A stretch of 39,714 nt of DNA, from assembly GCA_028345965.1 (NCBI GenBank), contig JAOMEP010000010.1, positions 1 to 39,714 of the forward strand. Reading direction: 5' to 3'. Source of the DNA: Candidatus Nitrosopelagicus sp. GTDB taxonomy: Archaea; Thermoproteota; Nitrososphaeria; Nitrososphaerales; Nitrosopumilaceae. Shown here one piece after another: positions 1 to 8,019 of this stretch. The notes under the pieces are model-generated. The model saw only the letters and a list, made by a program, of their open reading frames with translations, made no database searches and had not been told where the DNA came from. Position 1 is the first letter of the stretch; each line of letters starts with the position of its first letter. The translations under genes were made by a program, and so were the position numbers.

Positions 1-156
1 GTTAGTCCGAAAGTGAGTCAATACTACAAAGTTGATAACGATAAAGTAACAAGAGAACGAAAATCATGTGCAAGATGCGGCAAAGGTGTGTTCATGTCAG
101 AACATAAGAATAGAAGAACTTGTGGTAAATGTGGCGATACGGAATTTATTCAGTAA
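1..156 (+). CDS. rps27ae: Ribosomal protein eS31 (S27Ae), 3' end only
   Basis: Frame 1 is open from the first base and ends at a TAA at 154-156, giving the last 51 residues. It carries two CxxC pairs: CARC near residues 23-26 and CGKC near residues 43-46, the four-cysteine zinc ribbon of archaeal S27Ae, a small-subunit ribosomal protein. The N-terminus lies outside the window. Its last seven bases overlap the end of the convergent gene on the other strand. A T-rich run follows the stop and could act as an archaeal oligo-T terminator. The short length and the zinc ribbon pattern make the call firm although the gene is truncated by the window. Confidence 0.85.
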   Translation, partial: VSPKVSQYYKVDNDKVTRERKSCARCGKGVFMSEHKNRRTCGKCGDTEFIQ

Positions 157-854
157 AGTTTTTTCTTTCGTAGTTTAGAATTTTTTGTTTTAATTATTTC
201 TAGTTGCTGTAATAATAATTCATCAAGTTTTATGTTTGATAATTGTGTAGCATTTAATTTTATAGTATTAGTATCTAGAGATATTTTGGATACAGGTAAT
301 TTTTTTTCAATCCATAATTTTAGAACCTTGTCTTCTAATTTATAATCACGAAATCCAGAAGGAAATCTTTTTGTAATGTGTGATATCAAAGTATTGTCAT
401 TGAAAACACTTCTAGGTTCAAGCAATCTAGTATTATCAGAATAAACATTTTCAAATAAATTACTTGAAATTTCATCAGAAATTAATTCATTATTTGATAG
501 ACGTGTTACTAATTCAAGATAATGAAGAAATTCATGTGCCAAGATTGCATGAATGGTTCCTTTAAGACCATAAGCAACTAGAGGAGCCGATACTTGGATT
601 ACCACATGAATTGAATCATTAGTAAGTAATGGAATAGTCCTAGCATGCAAAATTCCTATATCAAGAGAATTTGTGGTTCCTGAAATAATAATTGATGGCT
701 CTACGTAAACAATCGGATATTTTATTGAAGATGCTTTTTCGATTCTCATAATTCCATCTAATACTAGAGCAAATCTTTTTTGAATTAATTCATAGGTTGT
801 TTTTGGTATTATGCCATTTTCAAAGGATTGTGAGACTTTTTCTAATGGATTCAT
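150..854 (-). CDS. Uncharacterised HExxH-containing protein
   Basis: A 234-residue protein that I do not recognise. Its one striking feature is an HEFLH sequence at residues 107-111, in a hydrophobic helix (GTIHAILAHEFLHYLE), which matches the zinc-metallopeptidase HExxH helix. An acidic stretch (NELISDEISSN, about residues 122-132) follows and could supply a third metal ligand, but this is inference. The preceding segment is beta-rich. There is no signal peptide or membrane segment, so it is probably cytoplasmic. The C-terminus is Lys/Leu-rich. The start is an ATG at 852-854. It converges with eS31 and lies downstream of pus10 on the same strand, 40 bases after its stop. A peptidase or a metal-binding regulator are both possible; substrate unknown. 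Confidence 0.6.
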   Translation of the reverse strand: MNPLEKVSQSFENGIIPKTTYELIQKRFALVLDGIMRIEKASSIKYPIVYVEPSIIISGTTNSLDIGILHARTIPLLTNDSIHVVIQVSAPLVAYGLKGTIHAILAHEFLHYLELVTRLSNNELISDEISSNLFENVYSDNTRLLEPRSVFNDNTLISHITKRFPSGFRDYKLEDKVLKLWIEKKLPVSKISLDTNTIKLNATQLSNIKLDELLLQQLEIIKTKNSKLRKKKLY

Positions 855-894
855 GTTTAAGATTGAAAAATTACTATAAAAAAGCTTGATTTAT

Positions 895-2038
895 TCAAAC
901 GATGATATTTTTGAAGTCAATTTTTCTACAATGACAATTATTTTGTAATAACTCAGATACATTAGGGGTTACATCCGAACTTTGGATAAAAAATTTGATA
1001 GGAATTCCACCATCTGCTAATAAATCTAAACGAAAAGAGGTTTTTGCTAATTTTTTGTAACGTATCCGATAGATTTGTTTGATAAGATTTTTTTTTATCT
1101 TTTGAAAGATCATGGATTTTGGTATTTTCCAAAACATCTAATTTTTTTAAATGTGTTAACAGAATTGGCTTTTCAGTATCAATAATTATCGAGACTTTTG
1201 ATTTAAACGGTATGGAACCTTTAGGTTGTACCAGTATTTTTCTTAATTCCGATAGAGAAATACCTTCTAAATTTGAAGATTTACGTAATATTCTATTACG
1301 TTTTTTTGGATTTAATATTTTTGCAAAAAATGGCCGTCCATTACCAAGAACTAAACTAGATTGATCCTCACCACCTATCCAATTAATTTTTACTTGATTA
1401 CCCTCAAATTTTTTAATCAGGAGATTTGAAATTTTATCTTCTATACTTTCTGTATTTTCTAATCCTCTAAAATTACAATTATGACAACCAATGTCATTAC
1501 AACTTTTGCACGACATCCGTTTTTGACGAATTTTTCTAATTTTTTTATTATAACGACCATATACAAAAATAGGTTTTGTTCTAATAGTAGAAGATTCATC
1601 TTTGAAATTTACTTGTATAAACAGTTCTGGATCATTCATAATCCTTTTAGATTTTGTTTTTCGAGAAATTTTTTTTGTCATCTCAGAAGATATTGAAAAT
1701 TTGAGATTTTCAATTCCTTTAATTTTAAATTTTGATTTTATTAGATCATCTCGTTCTAAAAATGAATTTTTTAGAATTAAACCAAGATTGAAGGTTTTAA
1801 AATCAATATTAGATGATTTTTCAAAAATGTTTGACAACATTGAGTCAAGATTTTCAAAGATGTTTTTACACACATAGCATTTCGTATTAGATGATTTACC
1901 AAATTTTTTGAGATACTTTGTTCCAACTAATTTAGATGATTGTTTTCCAACTAATTTAGAAATCAAACGACCAGTACAATATTCACACAAGTCATAATTT
2001 TTTAAAATTTTAGAAATTTTAACATATTCTGATTTCAC
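895..2038 (-). CDS. pus10: tRNA pseudouridine synthase Pus10, interrupted by a +1 frameshift
   Basis: Archaeal Pus10 makes pseudouridine 54/55 in the tRNA T-loop. Visible are a THUMP-side zinc site (C18, C21, C54, C57), a second cysteine cluster (C177, C180, C185, C188) and the catalytic segment GGED-x6-LGNGRPF with the presumed nucleophile D225. The frame that starts at the GTG (2036-2038) runs on to 962, but from residue 318 it no longer resembles Pus10. The expected C-terminus (KQIYRIRYKKLAKTSF ... TPNVSELLQNNCHCRKIDF) is in the +1 frame and stops at 895. The frames meet at a run of nine T (1088-1096, nine A in the mRNA). With eight, one 380-residue protein results. This may be a sequencing error, a recent mutation or productive slippage on the homopolymer. 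Confidence 0.85.
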
Positions 2039-2094
2039 ATAGTTAGATAGATTATTGATTTAATGAGTATTTGTCACACAGATTAGCATTAAAT

Positions 2095-2670
2095 ATGAGA
2101 TTTCTTAATGATGTTTTAATGGAATATGTAACAAAATATCCAAAAACAGTTTCACTTGAAGGGGATGAAAATAATGAAATTCATGTTGATAAAATGACAG
2201 GAGTTGAGGAACTACATTTGATTGTCAAAGAGAGTGCAGAAAAAATGAGAAAAATTCTATTTAATGAAGGATTCACTACTGTGAAATTTGAACATAAACA
2301 ACCACTTCAAATTGGCGACGGATTATCATTAAAATTAAAAAAACCATGGGAAATGCATGTTAGATTATTTTCTAATACAGAAAATAGTATTTCGATTCAA
2401 GGTGAAGTTGAGATATCACGAGATTATTTACAACATTTGTTCAGTCAACGTACAGCAGTCATATATGAAATTGAAACAATTTTGAAGAGAAATGGAATAA
2501 GTTATGACATTTTGAATAAGAGAATTAGTAAATATGTTAACAAGGTTTTAGATGAATATAACATAAAATTAGTTACACCAGATATTCCAGTTTTTGCATG
2601 GAAACCAATGTTGTTTATGATTGGAACTGTAGGCGCAATGTATTTGTGGAAATATTTGCACACGCTTTGA
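2095..2670 (+). CDS. Conserved-looking unknown protein with a C-terminal membrane anchor
   Basis: I do not recognise this protein of about 191 residues. The soluble part is mixed alpha/beta (GEVEISRDYLQHLFSQRT, then a long helix around EIETILKRNGISYDILNKR). The last 25 residues (MLFMIGTVGAMYLWKYL) look like one membrane helix, so it is probably a tail-anchored protein facing the cytoplasm. I prefer the ATG at 2095. An in-frame TTG at 2071 would add eight residues but lies too close to the AT-rich promoter-like stretch at 2050-2064. It diverges from pus10 with a short shared intergenic region and is followed by another unknown gene on the same strand. Confidence 0.6.
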   Translation: MRFLNDVLMEYVTKYPKTVSLEGDENNEIHVDKMTGVEELHLIVKESAEKMRKILFNEGFTTVKFEHKQPLQIGDGLSLKLKKPWEMHVRLFSNTENSISIQGEVEISRDYLQHLFSQRTAVIYEIETILKRNGISYDILNKRISKYVNKVLDEYNIKLVTPDIPVFAWKPMLFMIGTVGAMYLWKYLHTL

Positions 2671-2702
2671 AGCTTTAATTATTAATTAGAACAATAGACT
2701 TC

Positions 2703-3242
2703 GTGTCAAATCAAATAAAACCATTATTGATGAAACATTATGGTGTTTCTCCATGGGAGATCAATGTTATTACAAGCATTTTAGATAAGAGATTTAAAAC
2801 TGAAGATGAAGAAATTGAAAATACATATGAAGATAAATTTGTCAGTCATCTAGAAATAGGCTTTCCATATTCATTCAATGAAGAATTTTTCAAATGGTTT
2901 GATTTTAAAGAATGGGACAGACTAAAGGGAGTTTTCAAAGAAATGAAACGAAGACGTGGTGATGGAAAAGCAATAAAAATCGAATTGAATTTTTCAGGAG
3001 AACCAGACATTAATTTTATTCTTCAGTCAGATCAAAGTCAATGGTTCAAGATGGAAGTTGAAAAAATAGATTTTGTTGTAGAATTACTTCCATATCATCT
3101 TGATAAAGATAAAATTCCAAAAAATGTAAAAAGCGTAATCTATAATTTTGATCAAGAATCAGCTAGATGGAAAATTATCACGGTATTTACAGATGAAAAT
3201 AAATTTGTGAATTCTGAAAATGGTTGGAAATTAACTACTTAA
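2703..3242 (+). CDS. Unknown soluble protein (179 aa)
   Basis: Not recognised. It is a 179-residue, acidic, probably cytoplasmic protein, rich in aromatic and charged residues (for example FNEEFFKWFDFKEWDRLKG near residues 59-77), with a short basic patch (MKRRRGDGKAIKIELNF) followed by beta-strand-like segments. It has no cysteine cluster, signal peptide or membrane helix. The start is GTG at 2703, placed 15-28 nt after an AT-rich TATA-like stretch at 2675-2688, which suits a leaderless or nearly leaderless mRNA. It ends in an 8-base convergent overlap with the next minus-strand gene. Base composition and codon use match the neighbours, which argues against recent transfer. Confidence 0.55.
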   Translation: MSNQIKPLLMKHYGVSPWEINVITSILDKRFKTEDEEIENTYEDKFVSHLEIGFPYSFNEEFFKWFDFKEWDRLKGVFKEMKRRRGDGKAIKIELNFSGEPDINFILQSDQSQWFKMEVEKIDFVVELLPYHLDKDKIPKNVKSVIYNFDQESARWKIITVFTDENKFVNSENGWKLTT

Positions 3243-3669
3243 TCTCTTTTTCAAGAGGTTCAACTAATTCATGTAATTCTTTATATTTTGATTCTATAAA
3301 ATCAAGTGATTCATCTAACTTCTTGGATTTTCCATATTTGTAACGAACTAATTCACGATGATGCCAAAAATTTTTTCCTTCTTCTACAGAGATGGTGGTA
3401 AAATAATCAGTTCCCTTTAGGTTATCAGGTAATTTCATCTGATATGGAAATAAGAATTCCGTAATGAACCATTCATCTCCATCAGGATAATCATTACCAG
3501 TTTCAACATCAAAGAAAATATGAAGTAAATTAGATTGCATCAGACCATCTGCAGGAATTTCTGGATGTTTAACATTTGATTTTTTAAAATCAAGCTTTGT
3601 TAATTCAGGAATAAAAAATTCATTAATAATTGATTTTCTAAATATCCTGTTTACATCTGTTATATTCAA
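3235..3669 (-). CDS. Unknown soluble protein (144 aa)
   Basis: Not recognised. It has 144 residues from a TTG start at 3667-3669. The centre contains FFDVETGNDYPDGDEWFITEF (about residues 52-72, here broken by my reading into an acidic, aromatic strand-loop-strand), and the C-terminal third is a charged helix (SLDFIESKYKELHELVEPLEKEI) that may form a coiled coil. No membrane segment, signal peptide or cysteine cluster is visible. It lies downstream of korB on the same strand, 46 bases after the korB stop, but nothing else links it to that operon. Its 3' end overlaps the convergent neighbour by eight bases. Confidence 0.5.
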   Translation of the reverse strand: MNITDVNRIFRKSIINEFFIPELTKLDFKKSNVKHPEIPADGLMQSNLLHIFFDVETGNDYPDGDEWFITEFLFPYQMKLPDNLKGTDYFTTISVEEGKNFWHHRELVRYKYGKSKKLDESLDFIESKYKELHELVEPLEKEIK

Positions 3670-3715
3670 TAGTTGTAAAATAGAAAAAACTGTCTAATAA
3701 TCATTTGTCAACAGA

Positions 3716-4681
3716 CTAAACTTTGTATGAATCAAGAATTTGATTAATTTTTGTGATAGGAACGTTATTTTTTGATATATTTTGTAATGCTGAAGGATTT
3801 TCTATATAATTTGGAATTTTATCAGTTAATCTTCTAGTATATGGCGTGATTAATTCATTTTTATAAAATATTCCAGTTGGAATTTTTTCATCCCATTCAA
3901 GTGATTTTACAATAGCCTGTGTTTTTTTCTGATTTAATTCAGTTTCATCACTATAATGTACAACTGGATCATAATCAGTATCTTCTAATTTGTAAATACG
4001 AGGCATCGCCTTTTTAGTTGTTTCATCAATTCTATCAACGCCACTAAACCAATCTTTTGTGTTGATATCATTGTATGTTGGACAAGGTTGTAAAACATCT
4101 ACAAATGCCAAGCCTTTGTGGTTAACTGCAGCAATAATTAGATCTTTTAGCTGACGAACATCATATGAGTATCCTCTAGCAGCAAATGTAAATCCACTAG
4201 CAATTGCAAGTCCAATTGGATTTACGTTATAATTTGTATTTGGCGTAGGTAATGATTTAGTTTTCTCACCCAATTTTAGAGTAGGCGATGCTTGACCTTT
4301 AGTTAATCCATATACAGCATTATCAAAAATTATGTACGTCATATCCACATTACGTCTACCAGCTGCAACAAAGTGACCTGCACCTATTCCAAGACCATCA
4401 CCATCACCGCCAACAGCAATAATTTCCAAATTTGGATTTGATATTTTTGCACCTTGTGCAAAAGTTAAGACACGTCCATGCAAAGTATGAACTCCAAATA
4501 CATTAATGAAATGGGATGTTTTTCCAGAACAGCCAATACCAGAAAATATTGCAGTTTGATGTCGAGGAATTTCCATTTCTGCCAATGCCATCTGAATTGA
4601 ATTCACAATTCCAAAATCACCACATCCAGGACACCAATCATTATGAACGTCTGTTTTGTAGTCTCCTATCTTAAGCGCCAT
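3716..4681 (-). CDS. korB: 2-oxoacid:ferredoxin oxidoreductase beta subunit
   Basis: The thiamine-diphosphate subunit of a CoA-acylating 2-oxoacid:ferredoxin oxidoreductase, which decarboxylates 2-oxoglutarate or pyruvate to an acyl-CoA and reduces ferredoxin, or runs in reverse to fix CO2. The N-terminal [11 protein letters not shown] (about residues 15-25) has cysteines expected for the [4Fe-4S] cluster. [13 protein letters not shown] motif near residue 92, followed about 25 residues on by a conserved Asn (FDNAVYG), is the TPP/Mg site. The 321-residue length fits the archaeal two-subunit family. It starts at ATG 4681, overlapping korA by 11 bases, so the pair is translationally coupled. Whether 2-oxoglutarate or pyruvate is preferred cannot be read from the sequence. 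Confidence 0.92.
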   Translation of the reverse strand: MALKIGDYKTDVHNDWCPGCGDFGIVNSIQMALAEMEIPRHQTAIFSGIGCSGKTSHFINVFGVHTLHGRVLTFAQGAKISNPNLEIIAVGGDGDGLGIGAGHFVAAGRRNVDMTYIIFDNAVYGLTKGQASPTLKLGEKTKSLPTPNTNYNVNPIGLAIASGFTFAARGYSYDVRQLKDLIIAAVNHKGLAFVDVLQPCPTYNDINTKDWFSGVDRIDETTKKAMPRIYKLEDTDYDPVVHYSDETELNQKKTQAIVKSLEWDEKIPTGIFYKNELITPYTRRLTDKIPNYIENPSALQNISKNNVPITKINQILDSYKV

Positions 4682-6581
4682 ATGTCAAAACCTCTCTTTT
4701 TTCTGCAGTGTCATTAACAATTTTTTTTAACGTATCGTACAATTCAGTACATGTCATTGGTCTTCCTGTGAATTTTAGAATATAATAATCAGGATCCTTT
4801 TCTAAATTTTGTCTAATTAGTGATCCCAATTGACCGGTATAGTTTGCTTCAATATCAATAATAGTTTTAGAATTAGAAAATGATTTTTTTAAGAGTTCTT
4901 TTGGGAATGGTTCTAAAAGCTTTATTTCAATAAATCCAATATCGATACCTTCATTTTTCAACATTTCTATAGCATCAAGAATTGGACCTTGAGTTGAGCC
5001 CCAAGAAACAATACAAAAATCACCTTCAGAATGTTTTACGATTTGTTCAGATTCAGGAATTTTTTCAAGTATATAATCTAGACGTGATTGTCTTTTATCC
5101 ATCATCTGAACACGATTTACCGGATCCTCAGATATGTGACCTTGTACATCACTTTCATCACCAGTGTTCCAAAATATTCCATTTTCTAAACCTAGTTTTG
5201 ACCTTGGTGACAATCCATCTTCCGTATGTTCAAATCTTTTATAATTGTCTGAAGAAATTTCGTTCAGTAATTTTCCTCTATCAATGTTTACTCTAGTTTC
5301 ATCAAATCTTTGACAGGTTGTGACAGAACTAGCAATGAATTTATCCATCATGTGTATTACGGGAACTTGAAAAATATCTGCATAGTTAAACACCTGAGTT
5401 GTATCATAGAAACTATCGGAGACACTACCTGATGCGTAAACAATTCTAGGAAATTCTCCAACACCCGAATTTATTGCACACATTAAATCATCTTGGCCAT
5501 GACGTGTAGGTAAACCAGTTGATGGTCCACTTCTTTGATAAAAAGTGATTACAACTGGAACCTCATTGATTCCTGCCCAACTCAGACATTCAATCATTAA
5601 TACAAAACCAGGTCCAGAGGTACATGTAGCAGAACGTACACCAGTTAATGATGAACCAATTGCCATGCCTATTGCAGAAATTTCATCTTCAGTTTGAATA
5701 ACAAGTGTTGAGCCAGGACGATCCTCATTAATTTCAAGTATTTCATTAGTTTCAAGAAAATTACTTTCATCAGTTGCAGGTGTAATTGGATAATATGATT
5801 GAAACCTGCATCCAGCGATAATTTTTCCAATTGAGGTACCATAATATCCTTGAACCAGAAGCGTATTTTCTTCAATTTCTTTTTCCTCAAATTTGAGACC
5901 AATATTATCAAATTTGGCAGTTGCATAATTGTAAGCAAAATTTGCTGCAGAGACATTCATCTCGGCTATAGATTTTTTCTTTGAAAATATTGAGTTTACA
6001 GATTCAGCTAATTTCTCCGAAGGAATCATTAACAATCCTAATGAAAGAGAAACTCCCAAAACATTGAACATACGACTCATATTTTTAATTCGGGGGTTTT
6101 CTAATTTTTCAGATAATTCAGTCAATAAACTACGAAAAGAAACTGAATGTATCGATGCACCATTTTCAGATGCCAATTCCAATATTCCTTTAACAGTATC
6201 CTCTTTATTTTTAGATTTTAGAAGATTCCCTAAACGTTCTTTAAAATCATTATCAAATGTAATAACATCTGAAACTTTGACATTTTCTAAAGTTGAATCA
6301 TAAATTATAATTCCATTTTCTAAAACATCATCTACATGACGGAAAATGGTTTCAGCGTCAAATGCAATAAGCATATTTGTACCTTTTACACTAGAGCGAA
6401 TTTGTTTTTCAGAAACTCTTACTGCAAAATAGCTATGTTCACCTTTAATGTTTGAATAATATTCACGTTTTCCAAATATTTGATAACCCATTTTTGAGAA
6501 AACCTGAGAGAAAATATTAGCGGCAGTTTCAACTCCACTTCCTTGAGGTCCTCCAATCATCCATGTAAAATCAGTTACCAT
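4671..6581 (-). CDS. korA: 2-oxoacid:ferredoxin oxidoreductase, fused gamma-alpha subunit
   Basis: This large subunit pairs with KorB. The N-terminal 200 residues are the gamma domain ([15 protein letters not shown] near the start). The rest is the alpha domain with the [10 protein letters not shown] signature (YPITP marks archaeal OFORs) and a C-terminal transketolase-C-like domain ([16 protein letters not shown]). I choose the ATG at 6579-6581, giving 636 residues. A longer frame to a GTG at 6638 exists, but it would run through the small cysteine-rich ORF whose TGA ends one base before this ATG. The gamma-alpha fusion means no separate ferredoxin-like delta subunit is needed. It is the second gene of a presumed three-gene unit: small Cys protein, korA, korB. 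Confidence 0.92.
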   Translation of the reverse strand: MVTDFTWMIGGPQGSGVETAANIFSQVFSKMGYQIFGKREYYSNIKGEHSYFAVRVSEKQIRSSVKGTNMLIAFDAETIFRHVDDVLENGIIIYDSTLENVKVSDVITFDNDFKERLGNLLKSKNKEDTVKGILELASENGASIHSVSFRSLLTELSEKLENPRIKNMSRMFNVLGVSLSLGLLMIPSEKLAESVNSIFSKKKSIAEMNVSAANFAYNYATAKFDNIGLKFEEKEIEENTLLVQGYYGTSIGKIIAGCRFQSYYPITPATDESNFLETNEILEINEDRPGSTLVIQTEDEISAIGMAIGSSLTGVRSATCTSGPGFVLMIECLSWAGINEVPVVITFYQRSGPSTGLPTRHGQDDLMCAINSGVGEFPRIVYASGSVSDSFYDTTQVFNYADIFQVPVIHMMDKFIASSVTTCQRFDETRVNIDRGKLLNEISSDNYKRFEHTEDGLSPRSKLGLENGIFWNTGDESDVQGHISEDPVNRVQMMDKRQSRLDYILEKIPESEQIVKHSEGDFCIVSWGSTQGPILDAIEMLKNEGIDIGFIEIKLLEPFPKELLKKSFSNSKTIIDIEANYTGQLGSLIRQNLEKDPDYYILKFTGRPMTCTELYDTLKKIVNDTAEKREVLTYGA

Positions 6582-6582
6582 T

Positions 6583-6717
6583 TCATGCCCCAGTTGCAGC
6601 ATCAAATAATGCACATTCACATTTGTCACGTTCTCCACAATAAGGGCAAACGCAGATACATTGTTCTATTGGTTTTTCACATTCAGAACAATTTAGTAAA
6701 TTATCAGAAGAAGACAA
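6583..6717 (-). CDS. Small eight-cysteine protein upstream of korA
   Basis: A 44-residue frame too short for most gene finders. It has eight cysteines at residues 10, 13, 20, 22, 24, 27, 33 and 35 (pattern CxxC-x6-CxCxCxxC-x5-CxC) and ends DAATGA. The TTG start at 6715-6717 lies about 26 bases downstream of the TATA-like TTTATAATATTT at 6731-6746, which suits a leaderless mRNA. Its TGA (6583-6585) is one base from the korA ATG, so the two are probably co-translated. The pattern does not match a two-cluster ferredoxin. A zinc ribbon or a small metal-binding partner of the oxidoreductase is more likely, but this is inference. I know no named family for it. Confidence 0.6.
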   Translation of the reverse strand: MSSSDNLLNCSECEKPIEQCICVCPYCGERDKCECALFDAATGA

Positions 6718-6730
6718 TACTCCTATTATG

Positions 6731-6746
6731 ATTAAATATTATAAAT
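6731..6746. promoter_or_regulatory. Shared divergent TATA region
   Basis: The stretch attaaatattataaat reads as a TATA box in both directions (TTTATAATATTT on the minus strand). Its centre is about 26 bases from the ATG of the dehydrogenase at 6765 and about 22-26 bases from the TTG of the small cysteine protein at 6717. Both distances fit leaderless archaeal transcripts and support both start choices. Confidence 0.5.
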
Positions 6747-6764
6747 GGTTTGACCAAACATTCA

Positions 6765-7733
6765 ATGAAAAAACGTTTCAATGTGTTAGTTACAAGACGC
6801 CTACATAGATCTGCACTAGATGAATTAGGAAAAAAATGCTATGTCTCATTACATACAGGTAAAATTCCAATTCCAAAAAAAAATCTAATTAATAAAATTA
6901 AAGATGTTGATGGAGTGATTTGTCATCCATATGATACGATAGATAAAGAAGTTATTAGTAATGCAAAAAATCTCAAAGCGATTAGTACTTTCAGTGTAGG
7001 TTTTGATCATATTGACATAAATTTTGCTAAATCCAAAAAAATTAAAATTGGCTATACACCTGAAATTTTGACAAATGCAACAGCTGAATTGACAATTGGG
7101 TTAATTTTAGATGTTTTGAGACGAATTTCTGAAGGAGATAGGATAATCCGTAACAAAAAGTGGAATCGAATTTTTGGTGCCTATGATTATACAGGTACAG
7201 AAGTTGCAGGAAAAACTATCGGAATTATAGGAATGGGGAGAATTGGAAGTGAAGTAGCAAAAAAAGCAAATGGGTTAGGAATGAATGTGATTTATCATAA
7301 TAGAAGACCATTATCAAAGGGCACCGAGAAAATGTTGAAAACAAAATATGTTTCAGAGAATACATTGTATGAAAAAAGTGATGTAATTTCATTACATCTT
7401 CCATACAATAAGGATACACATCATTTAATGAATTCAAAAAAATTTAAAAAGATGAAAGAAACTTCTTTTTTGATAAATACATCTAGAGGAAAAATTGTAA
7501 ATGAAAAACAACTAGTGTCAGCTTTGAAAAAGAAACAGATTCAAGGTGCAGGGATGGATGTTTATGAGTCAGAACCTATCAAGAAAGATAGTTTATTACT
7601 AAAATTAGAAAATGTTGTTTTAGCACCACATGTTGGAAGTTCAACGAAAGAAACAAGACAAAAAATGTCAGACATTACAGTAAGAAATTTAATTTTGGCA
7701 TTAGAGGGGGGAAAATTACTTTATTCAGTTTAA
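6765..7733 (+). CDS. D-isomer-specific 2-hydroxyacid dehydrogenase
   Basis: An NAD(P)-dependent oxidoreductase that interconverts 2-oxo acids and D-2-hydroxy acids (glyoxylate/hydroxypyruvate reductase or phosphoglycerate dehydrogenase-like). The N-terminal substrate-binding lobe is followed by a Rossmann fold with GIIGMGRIGSEVAKK near residues 145-160, then NTSRGKIVNE, the conserved DVYESEP and the catalytic-His segment APHVGSST near the C-terminus. About 322 residues and no ACT domain, so it is not full-length SerA. I choose the ATG at 6765; a TTG at 6750 lies within the promoter region. It is transcribed divergently from the kor genes. The substrate cannot be fixed from sequence; 2-oxoglutarate to D-2-hydroxyglutarate is one possibility given the neighbours. 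Confidence 0.88.
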   Translation: MKKRFNVLVTRRLHRSALDELGKKCYVSLHTGKIPIPKKNLINKIKDVDGVICHPYDTIDKEVISNAKNLKAISTFSVGFDHIDINFAKSKKIKIGYTPEILTNATAELTIGLILDVLRRISEGDRIIRNKKWNRIFGAYDYTGTEVAGKTIGIIGMGRIGSEVAKKANGLGMNVIYHNRRPLSKGTEKMLKTKYVSENTLYEKSDVISLHLPYNKDTHHLMNSKKFKKMKETSFLINTSRGKIVNEKQLVSALKKKQIQGAGMDVYESEPIKKDSLLLKLENVVLAPHVGSSTKETRQKMSDITVRNLILALEGGKLLYSV

Positions 7734-7996
7734 TCCAATTGAATTAACGCATCATCGGGATTTCCTTTAACACAGTCAGTTCCAACAGCTTTGAGTTTTT
7801 GAAATTCAAGTGTTCCTTCAGGTATTTTTCCTATTTTTTGTAGTTCACTAATTTTTACAGTTACAACACCTTTGTGTTTTTCACATGTAATTCCAACCAT
7901 GTATGAATCATCATTATGAACTATTTCTACAACATATTCAGGCGGATTTACACAATCATGTCCATTTTGTTTCACAGAACATCTATCAGGGAACAT
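7730..7996 (-). CDS. Small cysteine-containing unknown protein (88 aa)
   Basis: Not recognised. The protein has 88 residues with cysteines at 6, 15, 38 and 75, of which the first three plus H41 form a C-x8-C ... CxxH arrangement that could bind one zinc ion. The middle (YVVEIVHNDDSYMVGITCEKH) reads as two beta strands, like a small zinc-ribbon or rubredoxin-like fold, and the tail is charged. The start is ATG at 7994-7996. It overlaps the convergent dehydrogenase gene by four bases and is 23 bases downstream of the flavoprotein gene on the same strand, so it may share its mRNA. Function unknown. Confidence 0.6.
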   Translation of the reverse strand: MFPDRCSVKQNGHDCVNPPEYVVEIVHNDDSYMVGITCEKHKGVVTVKISELQKIGKIPEGTLEFQKLKAVGTDCVKGNPDDALIQLD

Positions 7997-8019
7997 AAAA
8001 TTACCATTTTGAGGGAATA

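Noticed and set aside
150-854. Toxin or phage metalloprotease from a mobile element
   Set aside because: Composition and context match the housekeeping neighbours and no integrase, att site or partner antitoxin is nearby.
6582-6638. GTG start of korA at 6638
   Set aside because: It would lie within the cysteine-rich ORF and adds residues not expected for the gamma domain; the ATG at 6581 follows that ORF's stop by one base.
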